Shown piece by piece: positions 15,638 through 24,602 of a stretch of DNA of 53,613 bases (within the stretch, counting starts at the first letter, position 1; every line of letters starts with the position of its first letter). The stretch is taken from positions 1 through 53,613 of the forward strand of contig CAZKOT010000003.1 of assembly GCA_964554475.1 (NCBI GenBank). Direction: 5' to 3'. Source of the stretch: CAJKWP01 sp964554475. Lineage in GTDB: Bacteria > Bacillota > Clostridia > Christensenellales > UBA1242. Both the position numbers and the translations under genes were made by a program. The notes below the pieces were generated by a model, which worked only from the letters and a program-made list of their open reading frames with translations, was not told the origin of the DNA and searched no databases.

Positions 15638-16444
15638 TTATATCATTGCCAAAACATAATCAAGAATTAACTTTAATTTTTTTGCATTTTCTGCTGTATA
15701 TTTTTTTGCTTCTTCTTTAGAAATCATTTCCTTACCATCAAGATTAGATGCTTTGTTAATTATTGATGCGAAAGCCAAAACTTTAATTCCATAATAACGG
15801 GCACAAATGGTGTCAAAGGCCACACTCATTGAGCCTATGCTAACTCCAATAAACTTTGCAAAACTTGTTTCCGCTGCTGTTTCATATGTGGGACCACAAA
15901 ACTGCATTGCAACCCCTTCTTTTAGCCTAAAATTAGCCATCTTACCCGCTTCAATAGCAAGTCTTCGTAAATAACTGTCATAAGCGTTTGTCATATCAAC
16001 AAATTGAATGTTTTCCATTCCTATTAATGGATTTGTTCCTGCAAAATTAATATGGTCTTTAATCACCATTAAATCACCGATTTCGAGGTGGTCAGAAACA
16101 GCATCACAAGAAGATGCCATAATCAAGGTTTTAACTCCCAAAAGAGACAAAATTTCAAGCGGAAGTCGAACTCTTTCAATTTCACCAGTTTCATAATAAT
16201 AATAACGAGTTAATTTAACAACATCTTTTCCATTTAATTTTCCAAAAACAAACTCACCATGGTATCCTGGGATTTTACTTGTGGGCATTCCAACTTCATT
16301 ATAACTAATTACTATTTTTTCTTTCATTTCGGGAACAGAATCACTGAGTCCTGAACCAACAATAAAACCCAAATCAAATGTTTTTTTAATATTATGCTTT
16401 TCTCTTATTATTTCAACAATTTCTTTTGCTGTAATCATTTTCAA
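15638..16444 (-). CDS. purine nucleoside phosphorylase paralogue (copy 1, diverged)
   Basis: A 268-residue paralogue of the protein at 14558-15385, alike over its whole length (for example GDLMVIKDHINFAGTNPLIG in both). Several positions differ at the expected active site. The RYH of copy 2 and of the family is RYY here, losing the phosphate-binding His; TSCGAVS becomes SSCDAVS; and SMST becomes SMSV. The base-binding Asn is kept (IINKAS). It may have changed substrate or lost phosphorolysis. GGAG lies 7 bases before the ATG. It is the first gene of a run of four genes on the minus strand (two phosphorylases, a small gene, a kinase). Confidence 0.82.
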   Translation of the reverse strand: MKMITAKEIVEIIREKHNIKKTFDLGFIVGSGLSDSVPEMKEKIVISYNEVGMPTSKIPGYHGEFVFGKLNGKDVVKLTRYYYYETGEIERVRLPLEILSLLGVKTLIMASSCDAVSDHLEIGDLMVIKDHINFAGTNPLIGMENIQFVDMTNAYDSYLRRLAIEAGKMANFRLKEGVAMQFCGPTYETAAETSFAKFIGVSIGSMSVAFDTICARYYGIKVLAFASIINKASNLDGKEMISKEEAKKYTAENAKKLKLILDYVLAMI

Positions 16445-16692
16445 TCTCCTTTTTTCTCTACATATAAATTTAACATAATATTTTCATAAGACAAAATGAT
16501 TTATTACAAAATCAATAAAATGGAATTTTAGTAATTTTTCTATTATTAACATGCAAATTTATTTCAATTCGTCATTTGTGTAAATTTTCATTATGTTATT
16601 TATTTAAACTTTCACACCATCGTAATGTTTCGCTTTCTTTGTAATAAAATTTATTTTTCATAACAATGTGGCAAATCACCTAACAAAATTTT

Positions 16693-17319
16693 TCAAATTA
16701 CTAAAATCACATTTGCACTTAAAAGAATTAAAATTAATGTTTCAAGTAGATTTACAATAGTCATTAAAAGAACAAAAATTAAAAAAAGCAAAAAAGCATT
16801 AATTCCTTCACCTTTCCCAAATTTTCTTTTACAAAAAATTTTTTTTCGGCAAAGACAAAGAAATACTGCACATAAAAATAAAATAAAAAACTGAAAAAGA
16901 AAAATAAGAAGCGCAGAAATTAATCCACTTATTCCGCAAAGAGAAATAATTAAAGCAACATTTAAACCTAAAAGAAAACTCCTGTAAGCAATTATAATGC
17001 ATCCAACAGGGAAAAGCGGAGCATAGAGACTACAAAGAAACAAAAGTGATAAAACCACCAAGTAAGAAAGTAATCGTTGAAAAAACAAACTTAAACTAGC
17101 TATATTACCTTTTGAAAATTCAGTCAAACCAAAATTATTAAAATCAAAAAGAGTATCAGTTTTAATATATTTTATTGCAGTAAAAATTCCTGTAATTAGT
17201 GCAAGTAAAACAATGAAAATCAAAACAAAAATTTTTAATTTATTTGTTTTAAAAAATCCAATTAAAGAATATTTTAAATTACTTATTTTACAAACATAAG
17301 CATATGACTTAGACTTCAC
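16693..17319 (-). CDS. polytopic membrane protein, SpoIIM-like
   Basis: A 208-residue protein with five or six hydrophobic segments (about residues 28-50, 80-105, 108-128, 130-157, 170-205). The segment PVGCIIIAYRSFLLGLNVALI, preceded by a long hydrophobic helix, resembles the SpoIIM/DUF95 family, part of the DMP complex that thins septal peptidoglycan during engulfment. It is the next gene after spoIVB, which supports a sporulation role. The start is GTG at 17319 with no clear ribosome-binding site; an AT-rich -10-like stretch lies just before it, so the start is uncertain. Confidence 0.5.
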   Translation of the reverse strand: MKSKSYAYVCKISNLKYSLIGFFKTNKLKIFVLIFIVLLALITGIFTAIKYIKTDTLFDFNNFGLTEFSKGNIASLSLFFQRLLSYLVVLSLLFLCSLYAPLFPVGCIIIAYRSFLLGLNVALIISLCGISGLISALLIFLFQFFILFLCAVFLCLCRKKIFCKRKFGKGEGINAFLLFLIFVLLMTIVNLLETLILILLSANVILVI

Positions 17320-17439
17320 AAAATATATTTATGTCGAAAATTAGTCATAAATGATAAAAATTGAAATATCAGGAATATAAAGAAAGTGATAATGCGCTTG
17401 ATAGTAAATGCTTCTCTTTTTAATCTATATTTACATTAC

Positions 17440-18660
17440 TTAAGCAGCAAGCATCCAATCAGTGTAAATACCATATCCTTTTGTCGGGTCATTTAAAAAA
17501 ACATGAGTAACAGCACCAACCATTTTTCCATTTTGAATAATCGGACTTCCGCTCATTCCTTGAAGTATTCCCCCTGTTAAATCAAGTAATCTTTTATCTT
17601 TAACACGAAAAACCAAACTTTTTCCACGTGTCTGACTTTGTTTGTTTGCTTTAATAATTTCAATATTATATTCTTCCCTTACCCCACTAACTGAACTGAT
17701 TATTTTTGCAGGACCAGGTCTAACGCTCATTCTTCCTCCAAGTGGAACAATAAGGTTTTCATCAATAATTCCACTTAAATCATCAATTTTACCAAAAACA
17801 CCACTTTCTGTGTTTCGTAGCACACTTCCTTTACTATTTTTTCCTTGAAGAAACAAGCAACGAAGTTCACCCGGCTTTCCTTTTTGTCCTTTGTTAATAC
17901 CAATCATTGAACAATTATAAATTTTCCCTTCATTAACAGGAACAATCGCACCAGTTTCAAAATCAGTTATAGGATGGCCTAATGCGCCATAGCTTTTATC
18001 ATTTTTGTTAACATAAGTTAAAGTTCCAATTCCGCTTGCTTCATCACGCACCCATAATCCAAGTTTATAAGTTTTACTTTCTAAATCAAGTGCGGGTTTT
18101 AATCTAATAGAAATATCCTTATCCTTTCTAATAGCTTTTAAAACGACCTCCTTACCCTCACTTGCTTCAAGTTCTTTTTTTATTACTTCAATATTAGATA
18201 TTTCGCTTTGATTAATTTTTGTTAAAACATCTCCGGCAATAAGTTTTTCACTTTTCTCAGTTATAATATTTCCCTCACTTGTCAAAACACTGTTTTCACC
18301 AATAACAATAACACCTTTCGTTTCAATTGCAAAACCTAATGGAATTCCTCCCACATAAACATCTTGCGAATCTGAAATATTAACCTCAATTTCTTTAATT
18401 GTAAAAAGTCCGAAAAGCTTAAATTTCAAATTTGACTTCTTAATAATTTGATCGCCAACAGAAATTTCTTTTTCTGCTAAATGTGTGGCTATAAATTTTC
18501 CAAAACGATTTTCCTTGTTTAGTTGATTTAGTTGCTCATAAGACAAATAAGCACCGTCTTCTTGCTCCATTACATCAACCCAATTAGCATTTACAATTAA
18601 AGAAATAAACATTATACAAATTAAAACACCAAAAGATTTTAAAATTACTTTTTTAAACAT
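17440..18660 (-). CDS. spoIVB: SpoIVB peptidase (stage IV sporulation protein B)
   Basis: A 406-residue S55-family serine peptidase. It has an N-terminal membrane anchor (residues 5-25), a PDZ domain (about 95-190) and the peptidase domain with H near 228 (YGALGHPITD) and the catalytic serine near 371 (LQGMSGSPII). In Bacillus it is secreted by the forespore and cleaves SpoIVFA to release pro-sigma-K processing. GAGGAA lies 6-7 bases before the ATG. It follows recN as in many Bacillota, but the usual next gene, spo0A, is absent. Its presence indicates a spore-forming lineage or one recently so. Confidence 0.95.
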   Translation of the reverse strand: MFKKVILKSFGVLICIMFISLIVNANWVDVMEQEDGAYLSYEQLNQLNKENRFGKFIATHLAEKEISVGDQIIKKSNLKFKLFGLFTIKEIEVNISDSQDVYVGGIPLGFAIETKGVIVIGENSVLTSEGNIITEKSEKLIAGDVLTKINQSEISNIEVIKKELEASEGKEVVLKAIRKDKDISIRLKPALDLESKTYKLGLWVRDEASGIGTLTYVNKNDKSYGALGHPITDFETGAIVPVNEGKIYNCSMIGINKGQKGKPGELRCLFLQGKNSKGSVLRNTESGVFGKIDDLSGIIDENLIVPLGGRMSVRPGPAKIISSVSGVREEYNIEIIKANKQSQTRGKSLVFRVKDKRLLDLTGGILQGMSGSPIIQNGKMVGAVTHVFLNDPTKGYGIYTDWMLAA

Positions 18661-18807
18661 TTTTATTCCTCATCATTACTTTTAATTATTTAGTCTATTG
18701 AGCATGGCCATTAATGCAAAGTTCAATTAAAGTTTATAAAAATGTAAATACTGATATCTTTTTACACCAAACAAAAGCATGAGTTATCAGTGTACTTAAA
18801 TATAAAT

Positions 18808-18836
18808 TAAAAAAACTTCTCCATAAAGCAGAAGTT
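18808..18836 (-). terminator. terminator between recN and spoIVB
   Basis: AACTTCT (18814-18820) and AGAAGTT (18830-18836) with a 9-base loop; read on the minus strand it is followed by seven or more Ts, so it can end recN transcripts. The rest of the 342-base gap 18661-19002 is AT-rich with no gene seen. Confidence 0.6.
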
Positions 18837-19002
18837 ATTTTTTGTAGCGAAAGTAAAAATATACTAAAAATTTAATTGTTAAATAAAATTCTAAATTAAA
18901 TCATTGAAAATATTTTTGTTTTTTGTCAAAATTTAGAAGAAATGATTATTCATAAATGTAAAATCTTTAATAAAATAATTTTTTAAAGATTTTAGCAGAA
19001 GA

Positions 19003-20697
19003 TTAAATTGCTTCTTTATTTAAATTTTTTTTGAAATTTTGTGCCCAATTTAAAAGTTCCTGTGCATGCTTTTTTATAATTTCACTTTCAAGTTTTCCCC
19101 CAGAAAGTTTTGAAAGTTCATCAACAATTCTTTCACTTTTAATATTTTCCGCAAAAGAAGTGGTTTTTCCGTCATCAACAATTTTTGAAATAAAATAATA
19201 ATTATCTGCCATTGCACAAACTTGCGCAGAATGACTTATACAAATCACTTGATTAAACATTGAAAGTCGTGCTATTCGTTCAGCAACAGCGGCACCAATT
19301 CGACCACTAATTCCTGAATCAACCTCATCAAAAACAAGACAGGTTTTTTCACCAGCAATAATATTTTTTATTGCAAGCATAAATCTACTCATCTCTCCGC
19401 CGGAAATTATTTTTGAAAGAGGTTTTAAATCTTCACCTGCATTTGCCGAAAACAAAAATTCAACATTATCATAACCGTTTTTAGAAAAAGAATTTTCATC
19501 TATTTCAATTTTAACTTTAAATCTTGCATTTTTCATACCTAAATCTTCTAGTTCAATTTTTATCTTTTTTTCAATTTCTGCGGAAATTTCATTTCGTTTT
19601 TTATTTAAAATTTGACAAAACTCTAATATTTCTTTTTTAAATTTGTTTTTTTCTGTTGTAAGATTAGCAAGCTTTTCTTCCCCATTTAAAAGATTGTCAA
19701 GTTCGAGTTTAGCTTTAGTTAAAAATTCCAAAACTTTTGAAACGTCTCCACCATATTTTTTTTTTAAAGATTTCAATTTATCAAGTCTTGCATCCATTAA
19801 ATCAAATTTACGTTGGTCAAAATCAACAGAATTTAATTCATCTTTAACTGAAAATGCGATATCCTCAATTTCATATATAGAATTTTTTAATCTTTCGTAA
19901 AGTTGAGTATAATTTTCACTCAAATTTTCTATAGATGAAAGATTACGAAGTCCATTTTTTAATTGTGTTATTGCAGAAAATTGAGAAGAATTTAAGCATG
20001 AATTACATTCCGAAAGTGAAGAAACGATTTTTTCACTGTTGTTAAATTTTGTTATTGCTTCAATTAGTTCCTGCTCTTCTAAAGGTGTTGGTTTGACACT
20101 TTCAATTTCATTAATTTGATATTGTAACAAATCAATCAACCTTTCTCGATTTTCACCACTCCCACCAATAATATTAATTTGTTTTTCAATTTCTTTTAGT
20201 TTTAAAATTAAATATGATAGCTTTTCTTTTTCAAAAGTCAGAAAATTAGGATTAAAACTATCTAAAAGAAAAATATGATTTTTCTGTTTTAAAAGAATTA
20301 AATTTTCATGTTGAGAATAACTGTCAACCAAAAACCTTGTCAATGATTTTAGCATCGAAAGAGTTGCGCTATTTCCATTAATTTTTATATCAGATTTTCC
20401 ATTTTTTTCTAACGTTCGAACAATAATTAAAATTTCATCTCGTTCAAATCCAAGATTGTCCAGTTCATTTAAAACATCACTAGAAAAATCTCTAAAAGCA
20501 ACTTCAACTCGCATTTGATTTTCACCTGTTGTAATTAGTTCTTGATTTGCTTTTGCTCCTAAAACAAAATTTAAAGCATCTAGAATAATACTTTTTCCAG
20601 CACCTGTTTCACCTAAAAACACATTAAAACCTGGCGTGAAATTTAAAAAAATATTTCGTGCCAAAGCAACATTTTTTATTTTCAAACTTTCAATCAA
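19003..20697 (-). CDS. recN: DNA repair protein RecN
   Basis: A 564-residue SMC-like ATPase of recombinational repair. Walker A is GETGAGKS at residues 29-36, a long coiled coil fills the middle (about 155-400), then the ABC signature KIISGGEMSRFMLAI and Walker B CLVFDEVDSGISG. RecN gathers broken DNA ends. The start is TTG at 20697 with GGGAG 7 bases before it. It follows argR by 118 bases, the common argR-recN order of Bacillota. Confidence 0.96.
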   Translation of the reverse strand: MIESLKIKNVALARNIFLNFTPGFNVFLGETGAGKSIILDALNFVLGAKANQELITTGENQMRVEVAFRDFSSDVLNELDNLGFERDEILIIVRTLEKNGKSDIKINGNSATLSMLKSLTRFLVDSYSQHENLILLKQKNHIFLLDSFNPNFLTFEKEKLSYLILKLKEIEKQINIIGGSGENRERLIDLLQYQINEIESVKPTPLEEQELIEAITKFNNSEKIVSSLSECNSCLNSSQFSAITQLKNGLRNLSSIENLSENYTQLYERLKNSIYEIEDIAFSVKDELNSVDFDQRKFDLMDARLDKLKSLKKKYGGDVSKVLEFLTKAKLELDNLLNGEEKLANLTTEKNKFKKEILEFCQILNKKRNEISAEIEKKIKIELEDLGMKNARFKVKIEIDENSFSKNGYDNVEFLFSANAGEDLKPLSKIISGGEMSRFMLAIKNIIAGEKTCLVFDEVDSGISGRIGAAVAERIARLSMFNQVICISHSAQVCAMADNYYFISKIVDDGKTTSFAENIKSERIVDELSKLSGGKLESEIIKKHAQELLNWAQNFKKNLNKEAI

Positions 20698-20815
20698 ATT
20701 TTTTCTCCCAAAATAACAATTAAATAATATTAAATTTTGAATTTTTTTGCAATGTTTTAAAAGAACTAATTAAAAAATAAGCTTATGAAAATTAATAGAT
20801 TTAAAAACTATGCAT

Positions 20816-21283
20816 CTATCGATAACTTGATGAAATTTTTAAAAGAGTTTGAGTTGCTTCTGTGGCAAATTCATTTGATGGAAAAATTGCCATTATTGTG
20901 TCATCACCATTTACTGCACCCAAAATAGAATCTAAATTTAATTTGTCAATTAAACCACAAACAGCAGAAGCCATTCCCTTAATTGTTTTGATTACGCAAA
21001 GATTTGAAATAGCTTTTATTGAAAGAACAGCTTCTTTAAAAATCATAATATTTTTGTTTGTAAAAAGACCATTTTCGTTGGAATCAACTAACGCATATTT
21101 ATATTTTCCACTTTCTTGAGAAAGAATTTTAATTAATCCAAGTTCTTTAATATCACGAGAAATTGTTGCTTGCGTTATTTCAAAATCAGCAGCACGTAAC
21201 TGTTCAACAAGTTCGTCTTGAGTTTCAATTTCTTTAACAGAAATTAATTCCAAGATTTTTGACTGTCTTGTGCTTCTTGCCAT
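20816..21283 (-). CDS. argR: arginine repressor ArgR
   Basis: A 155-residue repressor: an N-terminal winged helix (residues 1-75, with ITQATISRDIKELGLIK as recognition region) and a C-terminal hexamerisation and arginine-binding domain with GDDTIMAIFPS. In Bacillota it represses arginine synthesis and activates catabolism when arginine is bound. A promoter and a near-consensus ARG box lie upstream, suggesting autoregulation. No arginine genes are within the window. Confidence 0.95.
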   Translation of the reverse strand: MARSTRQSKILELISVKEIETQDELVEQLRAADFEITQATISRDIKELGLIKILSQESGKYKYALVDSNENGLFTNKNIMIFKEAVLSIKAISNLCVIKTIKGMASAVCGLIDKLNLDSILGAVNGDDTIMAIFPSNEFATEATQTLLKISSSYR

Positions 21284-21373
21284 TCTCTCCTCCTTATCTC
21301 AAAATGCTTATTTTTTAAGGGCTTCAAGGGTTTGTATATTTATAAATTTATAATTATTATTATCTTAAGCATT

Positions 21374-21402
21374 ATTATACAATATAGTTTATATTTATGC
21401 AA
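21374..21402 (-). promoter_or_regulatory. argR promoter
   Basis: TTGCAT (21397-21402), 17-base spacer, TATAAT (21374-21379). The leader to the argR ATG is about 85 bases. Confidence 0.7.
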
Positions 21403-21410
21403 GTGATTTT

Positions 21411-21424
21411 TGCATAATTATTCA
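21411..21424. promoter_or_regulatory. ARG box (ArgR operator)
   Basis: TGCATAATTATTCA differs by one base from the palindromic ARG-box core TGAAT-N4-ATTCA. It lies 8 bases upstream of the argR -35 hexamer. Confidence 0.55.
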
Positions 21425-21513
21425 AGGTAAATTTATATGTATTTGTGCGGATTTATAATAATAAATTCGATTGATTATTTATACGAATTTATGAATATAT
21501 ATAACCACATTTT

Positions 21514-22311
21514 TTATTTAATAAATTTTTCTTTTTTTTCATTTTTTTTCTTTAATAAAAAAGGCGATAATAATTTGCCAAGAAAAAGAACAATTTTTTC
21601 ACTATCATTAATTGCGAAATTTTTTGCTATTGCTTTTCCTAAAATAATAAGGCCAGAAATTAATGCACTTGCAAAAGCACTAAACAAAATAATTCCAGCA
21701 TGTGAAATTGAAAATGATGAAGCTATTTTTAAAACAATTCCTGACCCTGCTGCACCTGAAATTATTCCACAAATATCACTAATAACGTCATTACAAATGC
21801 TTGAAACTCGGTGGGCATTTTTTATTAAAATTAGAGATTCTTTTGCTCCTTTAATTTGCTTTTTACCCATTACTAAAAACGGTTCTTTTGAACATGCCGT
21901 AACAGCAACACCAAACATATCAACTAAAACATTTACTATAATTAAAAATAAAATAATAAAAATTGACAGCATTAAACCAGGTGCTGAGATAATATATTCA
22001 CTTGCAATTGAAAAAATTAAAGTGAGAGTAAGCGATAAAACAAAAATTTTAAGTGGCCAAAGAATACTATATTTTACTCTAAAATCACAACTCTTATTTT
22101 TGTTTTCTAAACTTTCAATTACTCCCTTTTTATTACGTTTTAAATCTTCATACTGTTTTTTTTTATTTTTTATAATTTTATTTTCTTGTTTTTCAGTTTT
22201 AGTTTTTATAGATTGATGTTGTTGTGAATTTATATTTTTAGTTTCTGCTTTCAAAATATAAAGATATTTTTCTGTTTTTTGATTTTCTTGTTTAAATATA
22301 TTATTTATCAT
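21514..22311 (-). CDS. CorB/DUF21-like membrane protein
   Basis: A 265-residue membrane protein. The first 80 residues are hydrophilic and rich in Lys, Gln and Glu. Four hydrophobic segments follow (about 90-112, 114-140, 185-205, 215-240). The segment VDMFGVAVTACSKEPF...AKESLILIKNAHRVSSICNDVISDICGIISGAAGS resembles the clostridial family annotated as CorB-like (DUF21) putative Mg/Co transporters, which lack the CBS domains of true CorB/CNNM proteins. The function is not established. TATAAT lies 8 bases before the ATG and no ribosome-binding site is seen, so the mRNA may be leaderless. Confidence 0.55.
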   Translation of the reverse strand: MINNIFKQENQKTEKYLYILKAETKNINSQQHQSIKTKTEKQENKIIKNKKKQYEDLKRNKKGVIESLENKNKSCDFRVKYSILWPLKIFVLSLTLTLIFSIASEYIISAPGLMLSIFIILFLIIVNVLVDMFGVAVTACSKEPFLVMGKKQIKGAKESLILIKNAHRVSSICNDVISDICGIISGAAGSGIVLKIASSFSISHAGIILFSAFASALISGLIILGKAIAKNFAINDSEKIVLFLGKLLSPFLLKKKNEKKEKFIK

Positions 22312-22319
22312 GATAATGT

Positions 22320-22325
22320 ATTATA
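22320..22325 (-). promoter_or_regulatory. -10 element close to the CorB-like start codon
   Basis: A perfect TATAAT lies 8 bases upstream of the ATG at 22311; no clear -35 is seen at 17 bases. Confidence 0.4.
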
Positions 22326-22355
22326 TTTTCAAAATTATAAAAAAAGCATAAAATT

Positions 22356-22385
22356 AAAAAAATAATGCACCGCTTTGGTGCATTA
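22356..22385 (-). terminator. intrinsic terminator of the 193-residue hypothetical gene
   Basis: On the minus strand TAATGCACC, loop AAAGC, GGTGCATTA, then seven Ts. It lies about 95 bases after the stop at 22479. Confidence 0.85.
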
Positions 22386-22478
22386 TAGACATAATAATCA
22401 TTTTAAAAATATTTTTTAAGTTTTTTGGTTCATTCAGCATCCCAACCATAACACCTATCAAATATGAATTTATTATAA

Positions 22479-23060
22479 TTAATTTGATTGTTCTAAATCT
22501 TCTTGTCTTACTCTTTTTTTTCTAAATTTCAAAGTCATATTAAAAAATTCAACTTGATTTTGTAAATCATAAATTTTACATTTTGTCTTATTACTCTTTC
22601 CATGCTCAATTTCTATAATATTATCAATTTTTTCTTTTTCTTTTTTAATGTAATTATTTACAATTTCTTTTAGCTCTTCTTCATTTTTAACAAAGAATTC
22701 ATTTGGTAAAAAGTCTGAATAAACATTTTTAATTAACTGTTTTGGGTTTTTTGCAAAAAATTCAAGTAGAATTTTTTGATTTTCTTTTAACACTTGTTCA
22801 AAATTATGAAAAGGAAGATTATAATACTTAAATAAACCATACAAAATAGATGCTAGTTCAACTTTATAAAAACCTTTGTAATTAAACAACATTTCAACAA
22901 ATTCGGAATTTAAAAATAATTTAAATATTTTTTTAATTTCGTTTTGTTTTTTTTCAAAATCACTTTGTGAATTTATATTCTTAAAAATATATGTTATTCC
23001 ATCTTGAATACTTTCTCCAAATCCAAGATTGTTTGCATAATCAACTTTATTTTTAACCAT
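22479..23060 (-). CDS. hypothetical protein, helical, 193 residues
   Basis: Not recognised. It is mostly alpha-helical by composition, Lys/Glu/Phe/Asn rich, with no signal peptide or membrane segment and a lysine-rich charged C-terminus (KFRKKRVRQEDLEQSN). AAAGGA lies before the ATG at 23060, a promoter precedes it and a strong terminator follows, so it is a separate transcription unit. General composition resembles two other orphan proteins in the window (28510-28977 and 43660-44460), but no sequence match is evident. Confidence 0.7.
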   Translation of the reverse strand: MVKNKVDYANNLGFGESIQDGITYIFKNINSQSDFEKKQNEIKKIFKLFLNSEFVEMLFNYKGFYKVELASILYGLFKYYNLPFHNFEQVLKENQKILLEFFAKNPKQLIKNVYSDFLPNEFFVKNEEELKEIVNNYIKKEKEKIDNIIEIEHGKSNKTKCKIYDLQNQVEFFNMTLKFRKKRVRQEDLEQSN

Positions 23061-23082
23061 AATTTATTCCTTTTTTGCTTTA

Positions 23083-23110
23083 AGTATAACACATCAAAAA
23101 TTTATTGCAA
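23083..23110 (-). promoter_or_regulatory. promoter of the 193-residue hypothetical gene
   Basis: TTGCAA (23105-23110), 16-base spacer, TATACT (23083-23088); the ATG is 22 bases further on. Confidence 0.6.
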
Positions 23111-23232
23111 TATGTAATCTATTTTTATTAAAAAATTTTTAAAAATAAAAAATTTTTAAAAAAAATATTAAGAGAAAATGAATTTTATTTTCCCTTATAG
23201 CAAAAGCTAAAAAAAGCATTATGAAGATTTAT

Positions 23233-24453
23233 TTAATTAAGTTTTTCAATTATTGTTTTTCTTTTCTTTTTAAACAAATTAAATTTACTATCAACGAAAG
23301 TTTCATTATAATTTTCAAAACTTTGTTCTGTTTTAGAATGCTTACAAACATTTATGCAAATTCCAATTGCACTCATAAAAACAATAAGCGAAGTTCCCCC
23401 GCTACTAATAAAAGGTAATGGGAGACCTGTTGGTGGAATACTCCCTGTTACGACTGCAACATTAATTAAAACTTGTGTTGCAATAACTGAAGCAACACCA
23501 GTGACTAAAAGTGCACCAAATCTATCCGCTGCTTGTAGAGCAATTTTAATTAAACAAATAATCAAAATTGCAAAAAGTCCCAAAATCCCAAGTGCTCCAA
23601 TAAATCCTAATTCTTCGCCTATTATTGAAAAAATAAAATCACTTTCACAAAAAGGTAAGAATAAGAATTTTTGTCTTGAATTAAACAGTCCAACACCAAA
23701 CCATCCTCCCGAACCTAAAGAATAAAGGGATTGAATTAATTGAAAACCTTCCGCTTGTGGGGATGCCCAAGGATCAATAAATGCCATCAAACGTTTAATG
23801 CGATAAGGTTCCATAAAAATTAAAACTGGTAAAGTTAGCAAAGCTGGAATTGCCAACAATGCAAAATGCTTCGAACTAATTCCTCCCACAAAAAGCATAA
23901 TAATAAGAGTTAAACCTAAACAAATCGTAATACTCATATTAGGTTCCAAAATAACAAGAAGACAAAAAATTCCACCTAATGCCAAAACGGGAAGTAAGGT
24001 TGTAAATTTTTTTGCTTTAAGATAATTTTCACTTAAGTGACAAGAAGCAAATATAACAAGAACAAATTTTGCAATTTCACTAGGTTGAAAAGAAAAACCA
24101 AAAATTCCAATCCAACGTCGCGCACCATAATTTTCAATTCCAATAATTGGAACAAAAACTAATACAAGCAAAGCTATTGCAATTAAAACACCCCACCATT
24201 TAATTTTTTTTAATTTCTGATAAGGATAAAAAGAAAAAAAAGACAAACCAAAAATTCCTAAAACAACTCCAATTATTTGTTTAATTAAGAATCGATATTG
24301 ATTTCCACCATTTTGACCAGATGAGTAGTATGTTGCACTATAAACCATAATACAACCAAAAATTGCTAGTATTATGACAGCAAAAATAACAACAATGCCT
24401 AAATTGCCAATTTTAAAATTTATTTTTTTTATTTTTTCTTTTAAACTTGTCAT
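23233..24453 (-). CDS. ftsW: FtsW/SpoVE-type peptidoglycan glycosyltransferase
   Basis: A 406-residue SEDS-family protein with about ten membrane segments. Diagnostic blocks are NYGARRWIGIFGFSFQPSEIAKF, ESDFIFSIIGEELGFIG and the C-terminal TGLPLPFISSGGTSL. SEDS proteins polymerise lipid II with a partner class B PBP; FtsW acts in division, SpoVE in the spore cortex, and the two cannot be told apart here. It follows murD by 149 bases that contain a repeat element, so coupling with the mur genes is looser than usual. A charged cytoplasmic tail of about 40 residues ends the protein. Confidence 0.92.
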   Translation of the reverse strand: MTSLKEKIKKINFKIGNLGIVVIFAVIILAIFGCIMVYSATYYSSGQNGGNQYRFLIKQIIGVVLGIFGLSFFSFYPYQKLKKIKWWGVLIAIALLVLVFVPIIGIENYGARRWIGIFGFSFQPSEIAKFVLVIFASCHLSENYLKAKKFTTLLPVLALGGIFCLLVILEPNMSITICLGLTLIIMLFVGGISSKHFALLAIPALLTLPVLIFMEPYRIKRLMAFIDPWASPQAEGFQLIQSLYSLGSGGWFGVGLFNSRQKFLFLPFCESDFIFSIIGEELGFIGALGILGLFAILIICLIKIALQAADRFGALLVTGVASVIATQVLINVAVVTGSIPPTGLPLPFISSGGTSLIVFMSAIGICINVCKHSKTEQSFENYNETFVDSKFNLFKKKRKTIIEKLN

Positions 24454-24523
24454 TTTCTTCTTATTTCTTATTGCTTATTAATTATTTTTTAATTTGTTAT
24501 AATTATGAAAATTTTATTTTTGT

Positions 24524-24602
24524 ATTTACTTACGAGCATCAAAAACTCCAGCATTTCCAAAAGTTTACCAACTTGTCATTGAGCAAGCTTGCAAAAAAAT
24601 TT
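24524..24602 (-). repeat. copy of the post-stop-codon repeat family, after murD
   Basis: Directly after the murD stop the minus strand reads a GCAAGCTTGC palindrome, then GCTCAATGACAAGTTGG, then GTAAACTTTTGGAAATGC, GGAGTTTTTGATG and CGTAAGTAAAT. The AAATGC-GGAGTTTT-GATG-CGTAA block matches the plus strand of the element after dacF (about 12590-12616). No gene is seen in the 149-base gap. Confidence 0.55.

Noticed and set aside
18661..18730. A sigma-F/G promoter for spoIVB
   Set aside because: A GCATT-like -35 exists but no acceptable CATNNTA -10 at the right distance.
21437..22216. A 259-codon open frame on the plus strand opposite the CorB-like gene
   Set aside because: It mirrors the minus-strand gene, has no ribosome-binding site, and its translation shows no family pattern; the minus-strand product has a clear membrane-protein pattern.
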